Notes: generated from the letters alone by a model not told the origin. Shown: positions 1 to 10,160, counted from the first letter of the stretch. The stretch is DNA of 64,000 nt from Chryseobacterium sp. SSA4.19 (GCF_022601875.1 NZ_JAKVIP010000012.1:1-64000); one strand, 5' to 3'. Numbers and translations: made by a program.

Positions 1-43
1 AACTCTAAGATAGCTTTTTTAGAGATAATCTCAACAAAAAATT

Positions 44-78
44 GAGGCTGACCAAACTTTTTGGACAGCCTCTTTTTT
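44..78 (+). terminator. Intrinsic terminator at left edge
   Basis: GAGGCTG (44-50) pairs with CAGCCTC (66-72), an inner CCAAA/TTTGG pairing extends the stem, and a run of T follows (73-78). It presumably ends a rightward gene lying to the left of the window. Confidence 0.8.
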
Positions 79-854
79 ATGATGATTGCTTATCATTAAA
101 TAAATGAAAAAATCTGGACATGTGATTGTGGCTTATTCTCATCCTGTACATCCATTCTTGATCTGAAAGCGTCTTTCACCTTCCCGTCCGATTTACCGTG
201 ACAGACTCTATTTTCGGTTAAATTTTTTATTGAAAAATAAGGTTTCTGATGACAAAAATGGCCCGTTTGATACTTTTAGAATCTAAATAGATGAAATTTA
301 AATCATTGAATTGATGATATTTATATTTTTGATTGTCAGGTAGATGCATGTGAGTTTATATTTGTTAAACAACTGTTTGAATCGATTTTATGAAAATAAA
401 GTGTATTTTATACATTTATTTCAAATAGAATGTTATATTTGTCTGTAACGGAATATGAAATTTTGTTCATAATGGAATATGATTTCAGATTTATTGAATT
501 TTTGATAAAGGGTATATATTCTTCGCGGATGATTTAAAATCATGGTGATTTTTCTAATAATGAAGTGGTATTCAATAATCAGTTCCAGGATTTAAAGGCT
601 TCATTAAAAATTACAGATACAAATCCAAATCCATACAATAATATGAATACATAATTCTGCTTTGCCTTTTGTATTAAAATGGTTTCAACAGATCATAAGA
701 ATACGAAAGGAACATTTCCAACAAATTTGTGTACCGATTTTAGCCTGACTATCCAACAGTCAGGAAGGTTTCTTAGTGACAAAACCAATCATTCTGAAAC
801 AGATATAAATACTCTTCAGCAGCTTGCTGGAGCTTAACCTAAAACAACAAGACT
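79..854. other. Long intergenic region upstream of the GH30 gene
   Basis: No convincing long gene is seen. A TATATTTG promoter -7 box lies at 434-441, a small palindrome AAAATCA-tgg-TGATTTT at 536-552, and a hairpin CCTGACT/AGTCAGG at 744-764. A rightward reading frame of 52 codons (ATG at 679, stop ending at 834) resembles nothing I recognise. It could be a small peptide gene or a remnant. The region is AT-rich and probably carries the promoter of the following hydrolase gene. Confidence 0.4.
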
Positions 855-3578
855 ATGAAAAAACTTGCTCAGCGCATTGCCCTTGCTGCGGTCTGTATCC
901 TTACAGGCATCAGCGTTTCCGGGCAGCTTACCACGGTAAGAATTAACAAAAACACGACCTACCAGAAAATTACCGGCTTCGGCGGATTTGTCTGCAGTCC
1001 GCAGTTCGGGTATAATCACATGACGACTTCGGAAATCCAGACCCTTTGGGGAGCCGGTAGCCAGGGAGGATACAACATCATGAGGCTGTACATCCCGGAA
1101 GACAGCAACAACTGGAGTTCCGTGCTGGCTACGGCCCAGCTGGCAAAATCGATGGGACTGACCATTTTCGCGAGTCCATGGACAATGCCGGCCGCCTGGA
1201 AAACCAATAATCATGTAAATGCGGTGTACACCGATGCCAACGGCGTACAGCAGGTCGGTTACCTGAAAACCGCCAATTACCAGGATTATGCTCTGTATCT
1301 CAATAGCTTCGTTACCTATCTGCAGAGCAACGGGGTAACGCTGGATTATATTTCCATCCAGAACGAACCCGATGAAATGGCGCAGTACCAGGGATGCATC
1401 TGGACACCGGCGCAGATCGCTACATTTGTACGTGATTACGGTCAGCTGATCAACTGTAAAGTCATCGCTCCCGAAAGTGTGGGCTTTACGGATAATTTCG
1501 CCAATGCCATGCTCAACCAGCCTACCATGGACAATTTTGAAGTCTATGGCGGACACCAGTACGGCCTGATGCAATCTGCCTACAAACAATTCCAAAACAA
1601 CAACAAAGAAATCTGGCAGACGGAATACCTCATCAACTGGAACCCTTCTACCGGGACGCCACGCGACTTCAGCTGGAACCTGGATGCCTTTAACTTTGCT
1701 TCCAGCATCAATAATGCCATGCTTGGCAATGTGAATGCCTGGATCCATTATGCCGCCAAGCGATATTATGCGCTGATGGGTGACGGAACCAACGGAACAA
1801 CCACCGGGGTCATGACCAAAAGAGGCTATATTCTTTCGCATTACGCCAAGTATACCACTGGAAAAACGCGTATCGCCGCAACATGGGGCGACACCACCGG
1901 GATGCTTCAGGGGTCTTCCTACATTTCCCTGGATGGCAATCAGGTCGTGCTGATGGTCATCAATCCGTCAGCGAGTGCCTACAATCTTAAAATCGATCTG
2001 CCGTTTTATTCCACTTCGGGCACCAAAGTGCTGACCGATGCACAGAACAATATGGCCACGACACCGATCACGATGGCGCAGACCTTCCGTCCCGGCGTAA
2101 CGATCAACGCATCCAGTGTGATGACTTTCGTATTCAATAAGAGTGGTGACCGCCCGGTCTCAACGATGACCGGAAGCGATATCCGTTACAACAAAATTGA
2201 AACGATGACGCCGACCAATTCCGCTTTCGGAACAGGGTTTAACATCAGCAATACGACGGCAACATTCTCCAATGCCAGTCCGTTGATCAGCACCAATACC
2301 ACTGCGGCTAACGGCTATTTACAGCTGAACGACCGCTACAACAAAATGGTACTTCACGTAAACAGCTTTACCACAGCGGGACAGAGCTATTCCGACAATA
2401 CCACATTGTATTACATCAACAGCCAGGGGCTCACAAAATCTTACAACTACGGAAAAATCACTTTCCCGGCAGGAGGAAACTTTGATATTACTTTGGATAT
2501 TTCAAGACAGGTGCTAACGGACGGCTGCAAAGGTATTTTAGGACTACGGAATTCCAATTACGGCTCTGTGCTCACCCTGAATTTAGGCGATGTGTATTTC
2601 AACGTCGGTAACGAAGTGGCTTCAAATTTTGCAGGCTCTTATTCCGACGGCGACAGCAATCTGATGGATGCCCTGGAAAACGGCTATTACACTTCAGTAG
2701 ATTTCAGGAATACAACCGGAACAACTTCTGCAAACAACTGGCAACAGGGAAGTGCCAATTCCAACAGCATTTATTATGTGCCATCCACGGTAACTTCTTC
2801 TAATAACAACGTAATTTCGGGAATAAGTGCTGCCAATCTTGTCCTTTCAGACCAGGGGAAAGATTTCCAGGTTCCGTTTACCTTCAGTGCATCAGCTGCA
2901 TCGTATTCCCGTACATTCAACGGATTTGAAATGCTGCTTTTGCCTTTTACGGCAACGATTCCGTCCGGAGTGAGTGTTTATCAGTTAGCACCGAGTGCTA
3001 CCGGAATCAGCTGTACCGCTATTACGAACGGAACCATTCCTGCCAATACACCGGTATTGGTGAATGCCACAGGAGCCGTTACCTTCCAGGGAACCGGAAA
3101 TGTTTCCACGCCGAAAGCCATCACCGTCAACCAGATGAACGGGGTGTACAACACCATAAAAGTTCCGGCCAACAGCTATATTTTACAGACGGTTAACGGA
3201 ACCCCGCAATTCTCTAAAGTAGTGGCAGGAAGCGAACCGATGATCAATCCTTTCAGAGCGTATCTTACAGAGGAAAATACTTACACCGCATCGGTACTTC
3301 CGTTAAGCTTTACAACATTGGCAACCAAAGATATTTTTGCCGGTAAAGATGAAATCAGCCTGTACCCAAACCCGGCCAAGACAGAAGTGTTCATTGAGCT
3401 GAAGTCTTCCGGTACCGCTTCCGTATTCGATGCTAAAGGTAGTCTCATCATTAAAGACCAGCCATTGCGTGCCGGTAAAAACCGCATCGACATCGGACAG
3501 CTTCCTTCAGGAATGTATCTGGTGGAAATTTCCCCATCCGGAAATAAATCCGTTCAGAAAAAGTTTATCAAGCAGTAA
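855..3578 (+). CDS. Secreted GH30-family glycosidase with T9SS sorting tail
   Basis: The 907-residue protein starts with a signal peptide (about 1-24). Residues 25-430 form a GH30-type (beta/alpha)8 catalytic domain resembling bacterial glucuronoxylanases. The presumed acid/base is E171 in IQNEPD and the presumed nucleophile is E257 in WQTEY. A long beta-rich part of unknown role (about 440-825) follows. The end is a type IX secretion sorting domain (about 835-907), with the sequence LYPNPA at its start and a basic tail. The product is therefore probably secreted through the outer membrane and cuts xylan or a related plant polysaccharide. It stands alone, with a terminator directly behind it. 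The family is fairly sure; the substrate is inferred. Confidence 0.85.
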   Translation: MKKLAQRIALAAVCILTGISVSGQLTTVRINKNTTYQKITGFGGFVCSPQFGYNHMTTSEIQTLWGAGSQGGYNIMRLYIPEDSNNWSSVLATAQLAKSMGLTIFASPWTMPAAWKTNNHVNAVYTDANGVQQVGYLKTANYQDYALYLNSFVTYLQSNGVTLDYISIQNEPDEMAQYQGCIWTPAQIATFVRDYGQLINCKVIAPESVGFTDNFANAMLNQPTMDNFEVYGGHQYGLMQSAYKQFQNNNKEIWQTEYLINWNPSTGTPRDFSWNLDAFNFASSINNAMLGNVNAWIHYAAKRYYALMGDGTNGTTTGVMTKRGYILSHYAKYTTGKTRIAATWGDTTGMLQGSSYISLDGNQVVLMVINPSASAYNLKIDLPFYSTSGTKVLTDAQNNMATTPITMAQTFRPGVTINASSVMTFVFNKSGDRPVSTMTGSDIRYNKIETMTPTNSAFGTGFNISNTTATFSNASPLISTNTTAANGYLQLNDRYNKMVLHVNSFTTAGQSYSDNTTLYYINSQGLTKSYNYGKITFPAGGNFDITLDISRQVLTDGCKGILGLRNSNYGSVLTLNLGDVYFNVGNEVASNFAGSYSDGDSNLMDALENGYYTSVDFRNTTGTTSANNWQQGSANSNSIYYVPSTVTSSNNNVISGISAANLVLSDQGKDFQVPFTFSASAASYSRTFNGFEMLLLPFTATIPSGVSVYQLAPSATGISCTAITNGTIPANTPVLVNATGAVTFQGTGNVSTPKAITVNQMNGVYNTIKVPANSYILQTVNGTPQFSKVVAGSEPMINPFRAYLTEENTYTASVLPLSFTTLATKDIFAGKDEISLYPNPAKTEVFIELKSSGTASVFDAKGSLIIKDQPLRAGKNRIDIGQLPSGMYLVEISPSGNKSVQKKFIKQ

Positions 3579-3613
3579 CCATTTAATATAAAAGTGACGT
3601 AACTGTAATTATG

Positions 3614-3640
3614 GCCGGAAGAAAATCTTCCGGCTTTTAT
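3614..3640 (+). terminator. Terminator after GH30 gene
   Basis: GCCGGAAGA (3614-3622) and TCTTCCGGC (3626-3634) form a perfect 9-bp stem with a 3-nt loop, followed by a T-rich run. Confidence 0.9.
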
Positions 3641-3713
3641 TTTTTATTTAACAATCAATAAAAGATGTGTAAATGATTTATATTTAACCTCAGATTTGCA
3701 AACGGAATTTAGT

Positions 3714-4178
3714 ATGAAAACAAGTGCAGGCATTTTATTATTTAAAAAAGATCAGGGAAAAATTTTCTATTTCTTAGTGCATCCGGGTGGTCCATTCTGG
3801 AAGAATAAGGATATCGGGGCATGGTCTGTTCCGAAAGGTGAATCTGATGAAGGAGAATGCTTACTGGACCGTGCTGTGATTGAATTTGAAGAAGAAACAG
3901 GCAAAGCTATAGCAGGAAATTTTATTGAATTGCAGCCGATAAGGCAGAAATCAGGAAAAAAGGTTTACGCTTGGGCATTGGAAAGAGATCTGGTATTGTC
4001 GGGATTACAAAGCAATACAATACTTATTGACTGGCCGCCAAGATCAGGCAAAAAAATGGAAATTCCTGAAGTCGACCAATGGCAGTGGTTTGAAACAAAG
4101 GAAGCCCGGAAAAAAATAAATCCCGCACAGGCAGGATTTATAGATGAGCTCGAAGCCTTGATTAGCGGAAGTGAGTAG
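3714..4178 (+). CDS. NUDIX hydrolase-like protein
   Basis: This 154-residue protein has a NUDIX fold signature. The box begins at G42 (G-x5-E at 42-48) and ends with EFEEETG (57-63). The usual arginine of the REUxEE core is isoleucine here (I56), while the metal-binding glutamates are kept. Family members hydrolyse nucleoside diphosphates linked to another group; the substrate cannot be read from sequence. I choose ATG 3714 because the frame upstream of it has only a TTG, and family members begin close to the MKTSAGILLF motif. The sequence CAGATTTGC just upstream resembles a -7 box. It appears monocistronic. Confidence 0.8.
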   Translation: MKTSAGILLFKKDQGKIFYFLVHPGGPFWKNKDIGAWSVPKGESDEGECLLDRAVIEFEEETGKAIAGNFIELQPIRQKSGKKVYAWALERDLVLSGLQSNTILIDWPPRSGKKMEIPEVDQWQWFETKEARKKINPAQAGFIDELEALISGSE

Positions 4179-4204
4179 GTTTGTACTTTTTCAGCATACG
4201 GTTA

Positions 4205-4435
4205 CTATTCTTCCTTTTCTTTTTTAAAGCTTACTACTTCATAATTTCCATCTGAGCAATATTCTTTACAGCTTTCATCAGTAAAAGATTCCGGAGACTG
4301 TAAGAAATCTTCAATATACTTTGCACTTTCATCTGTATTGGCTGGGGTAATCACTACATGAAAAAGATTTAATACTGATTCATCGGCATTCCGAAGAGAT
4401 TCCTTCTTGCGCTCTTTAGCTTCCTGGTAATTCAT
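4205..4435 (-). CDS. Small acidic hypothetical protein
   Basis: A 76-residue, charged, probably soluble protein with no membrane segment and no motif I recognise. Two cysteines (CKEYC) lie near the C-terminus. It converges with the NUDIX gene, ending 27 bp from it. The start codon ATG at 4435 is preceded by AT-rich DNA. Coding status is supported by its isolation in an otherwise empty stretch, but not proven. Confidence 0.5.
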   Translation of the reverse strand: MNYQEAKERKKESLRNADESVLNLFHVVITPANTDESAKYIEDFLQSPESFTDESCKEYCSDGNYEVVSFKKEKEE

Positions 4436-4592
4436 ATCTGTATTTTAGAGTTTGTGAATTAATGAACAAACTATGCCAATTGCTATATTTTAAGAAAATA
4501 CTTACTGTTTGTGGTATCTAACGGCTTTTATCTTTAATGCAATGGCTTGATTTTAGATAATTGTTTTCCAATTAATATCAAAATAACCATTG

Positions 4593-7484
4593 ATGGGAAA
4601 GTTTAAAAAAATAACATTGAAAATTTTAAAATGGACAGGAATTTTTATAGCATCCGTCCTTTTTCTGATGTTTATCCTGCCCATACTGTTTCCGGGAACC
4701 ATTTCAGCACAGGTAAAGATATTTGCCAATAAACATTTGGCTGGTAAGTTGGACTACCGAAAAACACATCTTACTTTTTTCAGGCATTTTCCTTCACTCA
4801 CCGTTTCGGTAGACGATTTTTTATTGAAAGGATCAAAACCTTTTCAGAATGATACGCTGCTGTCGGCAAGAGAAGTCTCAGTAGGAATCAATCTGAAGAA
4901 CCTGATCTTCGACCGTCAGGTGAAAATAGATGAAATCTACGTAACCGATGCTTATGCGAATGTATTTGTCAATACCAAGGGAGAGGCCAATTACAATGTG
5001 TATGTTTCAAAACCATCAAAGAAGCCTAAAGATACTTCCAGTGCAGGCCCTTCAATAAAGCTTGATCTGATTAAATTAAAAAACTGGAATATCAAATATA
5101 ATGACCATGCGGCAAGGGTTCTTGTAGATGCCAAAGGATTGAATTATACAGGAAAAGGAGGATTAAGCGAAGATATCTTTGATCTTAAAACCGATCTTGA
5201 TATTGATAAGCTTGATTTCAGCCTGAACAGAGTGTATTATGCCCAGCAAAAAAGATTACATGCTGATCTGATAACGAGGATCAATACCAATGCCTTAACT
5301 TTTGTATTAAGAAAAAACGAGCTTAGAATCAATGAACTGCCGTTAAAATTTACAGGTTTTTTGAGTATCTTGAAAGACGGGTATAATCTTGATATCAAGG
5401 CAGCTTCTGAAAAAACAACAATCCGTGATATGATTTCCGTATTGCCGCCACAATATCTGAGTTGGGCAAAAGATACTAATATAGAAGGAAACAGCGACTT
5501 ATTTTTCAGTTTAAAAGGGAAATTCAGCGAAAAAGAAAACCGTAAACCAAGACTGAACGCACGGCTGTTTGTACAGGATGGCTATGTATCTAACGGTAAA
5601 GCACCGGTTCCGATGAATCACCTTAATATGGATCTGAATGTTGACCTTCCTTCTCTGAATACGGACTTATTGGGAATCGACCTTAAAAATTTAAGCTTTG
5701 ATCTGGGGCCGAATAACAGCTTCAAAGCAGTGGTAAAAACCAAAGGGCTCAATGAGATGATGGTAAATGCAGATATCAAAGGAGCAGTCAATCTGCAAAC
5801 GCTTGATCAGGCCTTAGGATTAAAAGATATTGATGTCAGAGGCTTGATGGATACAAATATCAAGTCAAACGGCATTTTCAGTCTGGATAAGAAGCTGTTT
5901 CCTAAAACCAACGGATATCTTAATCTGAAAAACGGATGGCTGAAAACAAAATATTATCCGAACCCGATACAGAATATCAATATGGTGGCTAATATTGTTA
6001 ATACAGATGGGACTTTCAAAAGCTTAGGAGTTAAATTAAACCCTTTCAAATTTGATTTTGAAGGAAACCCGGTGTTCATTAATGCAGACCTTCAGAATTT
6101 TGAGGATGTACTGTATAAAGTACGTGCAAAAGGTGTCCTGAATGTCGGAAGGATTTATAAAGTGTTTGCTAAAAAAGGATTTGATGTGAACGGCCTGATC
6201 ATGGCAGACCTGTCATTAAACGGGCGACAGAGCTATGCGACTACCGGCCAATACAGTAAGCTTGATAATAAAGGAAACCTGATCTTAAAAAATATAAAAG
6301 CAACCACCGAATATCTTCCGAAATCTTTCTTCATTAAAGAGGGAAATTTCCAGTTCGAGAATGAAAAAATGTGGTTCAGGAAATTTTTCGCTACGTACGG
6401 AAAATCTGATTTTGCCTTAAACGGTTATCTTTTAAATACCATCAACTATTTTATTGAACGTAAAGGGACACTTCACGGGACATTCGGGCTAAATTCCAAT
6501 TACATACTGATTGATGAATTCATGGCTCTGAAAAACGGTGATAATGATAAAAAATCAATAAATGTAGAGTATGCAAAAGTAGAAAACCCGAAAAGCAGCG
6601 GGGTCGTAATTGTTCCTAAGAATCTCGATGTGGCTTTAAATGTAAATGCAAAAAAAGTAGAGTTTAAAGGGTTAGGATTAAACCATATTAAAGGAACCGC
6701 ATCAGTAGAAAAAGGTCAGGTATATCTTAAGAATACCTCTTTTGACATCATCGGAAGCCGGATGAATATTGATGCGCGTTACCAGGATGAATCTCCGTTG
6801 ACTGCCAATTATGATGTAGCGCTTAAAGTCCTTGATTTTAATGTGCAGAGAGCTTACAAGGAAATCGATATGGTCCGTGAGATGGCAACAGCAGCAAAAA
6901 ATGTTAAAGGGATTGTTTCTGTAGATTACAAACTGAAAGGCGATTTTGATAAAAACATGAAGCCTATTTATCCTTCTCTTGAAGGCGGCGGGATTGTCAA
7001 TCTCAGAGAGGTGGAAGTGAAAAACCTTAAAATGCTTTCTGCTGTAGGGGATAATATCGGGGCAAAGGCTTTTAATAATCCGGATATGAAGGGCGTTAAT
7101 ATTGAAACTCATATCAAAAATAATCTGATTCACGTAGATAAATTTACCTTTAAGGTATCTATCTTAAGGCCTACAGTCAGCGGTACATCCAGTTTCAACG
7201 GCCTCCTTGACTTAAGGATCAGAATAGGAATTCTTCCGGGTGGACTGATCGGTTTCCCGGTTGTGGTAACAGGCACTCATGAAAATCCTAAAATCAAAAT
7301 ATTAAGCAAAAAAGGGCAGGGGATTTTGGATGCCGTATATAATAAAAAAACGAATAAAGTAATCCGTCAGGAAAGAAGGGCTGAAAAGAAGAGCCGCAGA
7401 CAGCAGCGGAAAGAAAAAGAAGCGCAGGAACAGAAAGCCAAAAATGCTGAAAAACAGATTAATAAAGATCTTAAGCAAAAATAA
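4593..7484 (+). CDS. AsmA-like envelope protein
   Basis: The 963-residue protein has one N-terminal membrane anchor (about 10-33), then a long repetitive beta-strand part with AsmA-like character in both the N-terminal (about 35-200) and C-terminal (about 780-900) regions, and a highly basic, lysine/glutamate/glutamine-rich tail (about 925-963). AsmA/TamB-type proteins span the periplasm and are thought to assist lipid or outer-membrane protein transport; the exact role of the flavobacterial form is unknown. The start is ATG 4593; an overlapping TTG at 4590 is less likely. The next gene begins 10 bp after its stop. Confidence 0.8.
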   Translation: MGKFKKITLKILKWTGIFIASVLFLMFILPILFPGTISAQVKIFANKHLAGKLDYRKTHLTFFRHFPSLTVSVDDFLLKGSKPFQNDTLLSAREVSVGINLKNLIFDRQVKIDEIYVTDAYANVFVNTKGEANYNVYVSKPSKKPKDTSSAGPSIKLDLIKLKNWNIKYNDHAARVLVDAKGLNYTGKGGLSEDIFDLKTDLDIDKLDFSLNRVYYAQQKRLHADLITRINTNALTFVLRKNELRINELPLKFTGFLSILKDGYNLDIKAASEKTTIRDMISVLPPQYLSWAKDTNIEGNSDLFFSLKGKFSEKENRKPRLNARLFVQDGYVSNGKAPVPMNHLNMDLNVDLPSLNTDLLGIDLKNLSFDLGPNNSFKAVVKTKGLNEMMVNADIKGAVNLQTLDQALGLKDIDVRGLMDTNIKSNGIFSLDKKLFPKTNGYLNLKNGWLKTKYYPNPIQNINMVANIVNTDGTFKSLGVKLNPFKFDFEGNPVFINADLQNFEDVLYKVRAKGVLNVGRIYKVFAKKGFDVNGLIMADLSLNGRQSYATTGQYSKLDNKGNLILKNIKATTEYLPKSFFIKEGNFQFENEKMWFRKFFATYGKSDFALNGYLLNTINYFIERKGTLHGTFGLNSNYILIDEFMALKNGDNDKKSINVEYAKVENPKSSGVVIVPKNLDVALNVNAKKVEFKGLGLNHIKGTASVEKGQVYLKNTSFDIIGSRMNIDARYQDESPLTANYDVALKVLDFNVQRAYKEIDMVREMATAAKNVKGIVSVDYKLKGDFDKNMKPIYPSLEGGGIVNLREVEVKNLKMLSAVGDNIGAKAFNNPDMKGVNIETHIKNNLIHVDKFTFKVSILRPTVSGTSSFNGLLDLRIRIGILPGGLIGFPVVVTGTHENPKIKILSKKGQGILDAVYNKKTNKVIRQERRAEKKSRRQQRKEKEAQEQKAKNAEKQINKDLKQK

Positions 7485-7494
7485 TGTAGCGGGG

Positions 7495-8118
7495 ATGAGT
7501 CAGTTAAGCTTATTTAATTCAGATGAGTATTTTCAGTTTCCGGAAGAACTGCTGGAGTATACCGAACACTTTTTAGACGCTAAAAAAGCGTCTAAGCTTG
7601 AGAAAAAGCTATTAGAAACTACACCATGGAAGCAAAATACACAAAAAATATATAACAAAACCGTCCAGACACCAAGACTCACTGCCTGGTATGGTAATGC
7701 GGGCAAATCTTATCATTTAGGCGGTAATGAGTTTATGGTCAATCAATGGTCACCAGAGCTTTTGAATCTGAAAAAAAAGATTGAAAAGGCGACAGGTTAT
7801 GAATTTAATTCTGTGTTGCTGAACTTATACCGTGACGGAAACGATTCCGTGGCCTGGCACCGTGACAAAGAAAGTGAACTGGGTAACAGGCCGGCTATTG
7901 CTTCTGTAAGTCTGGGCCAAGTTAGAAATTTTGATTTCAGAAAAGTTGATGATCATAATAAAAAACACAGTCTGCCTCTTCAACATGGTTCACTGCTGAT
8001 TATGAAAGGCGATCTTCAGCTGCATTGGGAACACCGTATTGCAAAATCTGCACAGCCTTTAAAACCGAGAATAAATCTTACATTCAGAATGATCCGTGAG
8101 ATTTCTACTCTACTATAG
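7495..8118 (+). CDS. AlkB-type Fe(II)/2-oxoglutarate dioxygenase
   Basis: This 207-residue protein matches the AlkB family that removes alkyl lesions from nucleic acid by oxidation. The iron ligands are H122-x-D124 and H180 (in HWEHR). The 2-oxoglutarate-binding arginines are R192 and R198 in PRINLTFR. The length suits the short AlkB-homologue 2/3-like group found in many bacteria. ATG 7495 is preferred since it has a purine-rich GCGGGG upstream and avoids overlap with the AsmA-like gene; a start at 7444 would overlap it. The genes are closely spaced and may be cotranscribed. Confidence 0.88.
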   Translation: MSQLSLFNSDEYFQFPEELLEYTEHFLDAKKASKLEKKLLETTPWKQNTQKIYNKTVQTPRLTAWYGNAGKSYHLGGNEFMVNQWSPELLNLKKKIEKATGYEFNSVLLNLYRDGNDSVAWHRDKESELGNRPAIASVSLGQVRNFDFRKVDDHNKKHSLPLQHGSLLIMKGDLQLHWEHRIAKSAQPLKPRINLTFRMIREISTLL

Positions 8119-8134
8119 ATGAATAATAAGATGA

Positions 8135-8174
8135 AAAACGGTGCTTATTAAGAAAATATATAATTAACCGTTTT
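8135..8174. repeat. Inverted repeat downstream of AlkB-type gene
   Basis: AAAACGGT (8135-8142) and ACCGTTTT (8167-8174) are perfect inverted copies 24 nt apart. It may be a weak terminator or a binding site for the next small gene. Confidence 0.35.
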
Positions 8175-8233
8175 AACATAAGTTGGCAAAGAAATTGTGT
8201 ATATGTAAATGAAAGTATTAAAAAACAACAGCT

Positions 8234-8452
8234 ATGAATATTACGTACTACGATTTTAAAAATATGCCGGATAATGAACAGCGCAGTTTAGTGATGAATG
8301 AAGGACGCGTAATGAACGAAAGGACAATTAATACGATTAAATACGTACTTTATGAAGTTTCACAATTTACAGTAGAAATGATTTACAATACGATGAATAA
8401 TAAAGTAGAAGGTATTAATGTGTTCCAGAATAAGGGAGCGTATGCTGTATAA
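8234..8452 (+). CDS. Small conserved hypothetical protein (Chryseobacterium-type)
   Basis: A 72-residue protein without membrane segment or known domain. Its general form resembles short hypothetical proteins I associate with Chryseobacterium genomes. Upstream (about 8180-8196) lies TGGCA followed 6 nt later by TTG, which partly fits a -24/-12 (sigma-54) promoter, TGGCAC-N5-TTGC, with the final C replaced. That suggests conditional expression, but the match is imperfect. A hairpin terminator follows the gene. Function unknown. Confidence 0.6.
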   Translation: MNITYYDFKNMPDNEQRSLVMNEGRVMNERTINTIKYVLYEVSQFTVEMIYNTMNNKVEGINVFQNKGAYAV

Positions 8453-8485
8453 GCAGATTATTTTATAAATATCCGAAAATATTAA

Positions 8486-8515
8486 AGAGTAACTTATTAG
8501 TTATTCTTTTTTTTG
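8486..8515 (+). terminator. Terminator after the 72-residue gene
   Basis: AGAGTAAC (8486-8493) pairs with GTTATTCT (8500-8507), allowing one G-T pair, followed by a T run. The remaining stretch to 8746 is AT-rich and shows no gene; TGGCAC just before the next gene repeats the TGGCA seen upstream of 8234. Confidence 0.75.
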
Positions 8516-8746
8516 TGTATCCATGCTTTGGAATTAATAAAAAATCCCCAGAATAGGATCTGAGGATAAAAACTAATAACCATGAAAACTCAAATTAAAC
8601 ATGAGTAAATTATAGTATTAAAATATTATGCCACTAATGTATATTAAACAAATGTTTAGTAAAAATTAAGATTTTTTAAGAAAAATTAATAGTTTTTTAT
8701 TCTGGCACACTTTATTCTATACGTACAATACTTAAAAAATAATATC

Positions 8747-8992
8747 ATGGCAGAAAGAATTTTTAAAAAAGAAGATTTTGTAAAAAGTGATTCAGAAGAT
8801 TATAAATTACAGTTCCGTAAAGATGAAATAGGAATAGGATCAGATCTTACTGTAGAAAGAATAGATGATTCCGGTGAACATGAAGTTGTTCAGGCACATA
8901 TTCATAGGTATGACGATTATGTGGAAATCTTCTGGAGCGAGCCATTTAACGGCAGGCTGCTTTTTGACAGCAAAGTAACCTTTGGTGAATAA
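8747..8992 (+). CDS. Small hypothetical protein
   Basis: An 81-residue, acidic, probably beta-rich soluble protein with no family I recognise. The ATG at 8747 is preceded by an AT-rich leader containing TGGCAC about 40 nt upstream. It has its own terminator. The isolated, self-contained transcription unit supports it as a real gene. Confidence 0.6.
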   Translation: MAERIFKKEDFVKSDSEDYKLQFRKDEIGIGSDLTVERIDDSGEHEVVQAHIHRYDDYVEIFWSEPFNGRLLFDSKVTFGE

Positions 8993-9002
8993 GAAAACAA
9001 GG

Positions 9003-9026
9003 TCCCCTTTTGATAAGGGGATTTTT
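9003..9026 (+). terminator. Terminator after the 81-residue gene
   Basis: TCCCC (9003-9007) pairs with GGGGA (9017-9021), followed by TTTTT. Confidence 0.8.
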
Positions 9027-9134
9027 ATTATAATCTATTCTGCAAATACCATATTTTATACAATAAAGTGCTGTAAAGGATCTTTAATGGCATAATAATA
9101 GGTTAATTTCAGTCACAGCCAAAATATTCACAAA

Positions 9135-10133
9135 ATGAAATCAGATCATAATATTGACAGAAGTCTTGAAGGAAAAACAGTAGTCATAACCGGTGGAAGC
9201 AGTGGAGTGGGAAGAGCTGCCGCAGAAGCATTCGCTTTGGAAGGCTGTAATGTAGTCATTGCTGCAAGAGGTAAGGAGGCTCTGGATGAAACGGTTGCCC
9301 TTTGCAGGGATTTGGGTGTGGTGGCGTTGGGCATTCCGACCGATGTATCTATCGCCTCAGATGTTCAGAATCTTGCCAATAAAGCCATGCAGTTTAACGG
9401 GAGAATTGATATCTGGGTAAACAATGCAGGGGTAATGGCAAGCGGAAAGTTTGAAGAAATTCCGATGGATTTAAACGAACAGGTTATTAAGACCAATCTT
9501 TTCGGATATATGCATGGTGCTTACAATTCTTTACCGGTCTTTAAAAAACAAAAAGAAGGAATTCTTATTAATAATATTTCTATCGGAGGTTTTATGCCGG
9601 CACCGTACAGTGCTGTGTATTCATCAACCAAATTCGGCATCCGCGGGATGATGGAATGTCTGCACGGTGAAATTTCAGATTTTCCGGATATTCATATCTG
9701 CAATATCTATCCGCAGATCCAGCGTTCTACCGGTAATATGCATTCTGCTAAATTTTCGGGACTTGATTTTAAAATTCCGCCATTAGCAGCAGATCCTCGT
9801 GATACCGCGGCAAAGTTTGTAGAGTTGGCAAAAAATCCCAGAAAAGAAATGTTTCCTGATACCATGTCTAAAATTCTTACCAGTGTTTACAAGCTGTTTC
9901 CTAAACCCGTTATCAATACAGCATCTGCAGGCATGCGGCTGATGATGAAGGTGAAAAATGCACCGTCGGATTCAGGCAATATTTTACAGCCGTCACCGGA
10001 ACCACACAGGATTTATGGAGAGACCATCCTTCCGGTAGTATCTAAAAAAACAAAAATAGCCGCTCTTGCCGGTTTGGGATTAGGGCTGGCTTTCATGTTT
10101 CTCAAATCAAAGTCTTCAGCAAATAAAGTATAA
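9135..10133 (+). CDS. SDR-family oxidoreductase with C-terminal extension
   Basis: The 332-residue protein is a classical short-chain dehydrogenase/reductase. The nucleotide-binding TGGSSGVG lies at 19-26, NNAG at 96-99, and the catalytic triad is S149, Y162 and K166 (YSSTK). It is longer than a typical 250-residue SDR. The extra C-terminal part ends in a glycine/alanine-rich hydrophobic helix (about 305-322) and a short basic tail, suggesting membrane anchoring. The substrate is unknown. It is monocistronic, with a very strong terminator behind it. Confidence 0.85.
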   Translation: MKSDHNIDRSLEGKTVVITGGSSGVGRAAAEAFALEGCNVVIAARGKEALDETVALCRDLGVVALGIPTDVSIASDVQNLANKAMQFNGRIDIWVNNAGVMASGKFEEIPMDLNEQVIKTNLFGYMHGAYNSLPVFKKQKEGILINNISIGGFMPAPYSAVYSSTKFGIRGMMECLHGEISDFPDIHICNIYPQIQRSTGNMHSAKFSGLDFKIPPLAADPRDTAAKFVELAKNPRKEMFPDTMSKILTSVYKLFPKPVINTASAGMRLMMKVKNAPSDSGNILQPSPEPHRIYGETILPVVSKKTKIAALAGLGLGLAFMFLKSKSSANKV

Positions 10134-10160
10134 TCTAAAGTTTCCAGCGATAAAGTTTTA

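Noticed and set aside
834..1841. Long open frame opposite the GH30 gene
   Set aside because: It is the antisense of a well-defined secreted hydrolase with intact catalytic residues.
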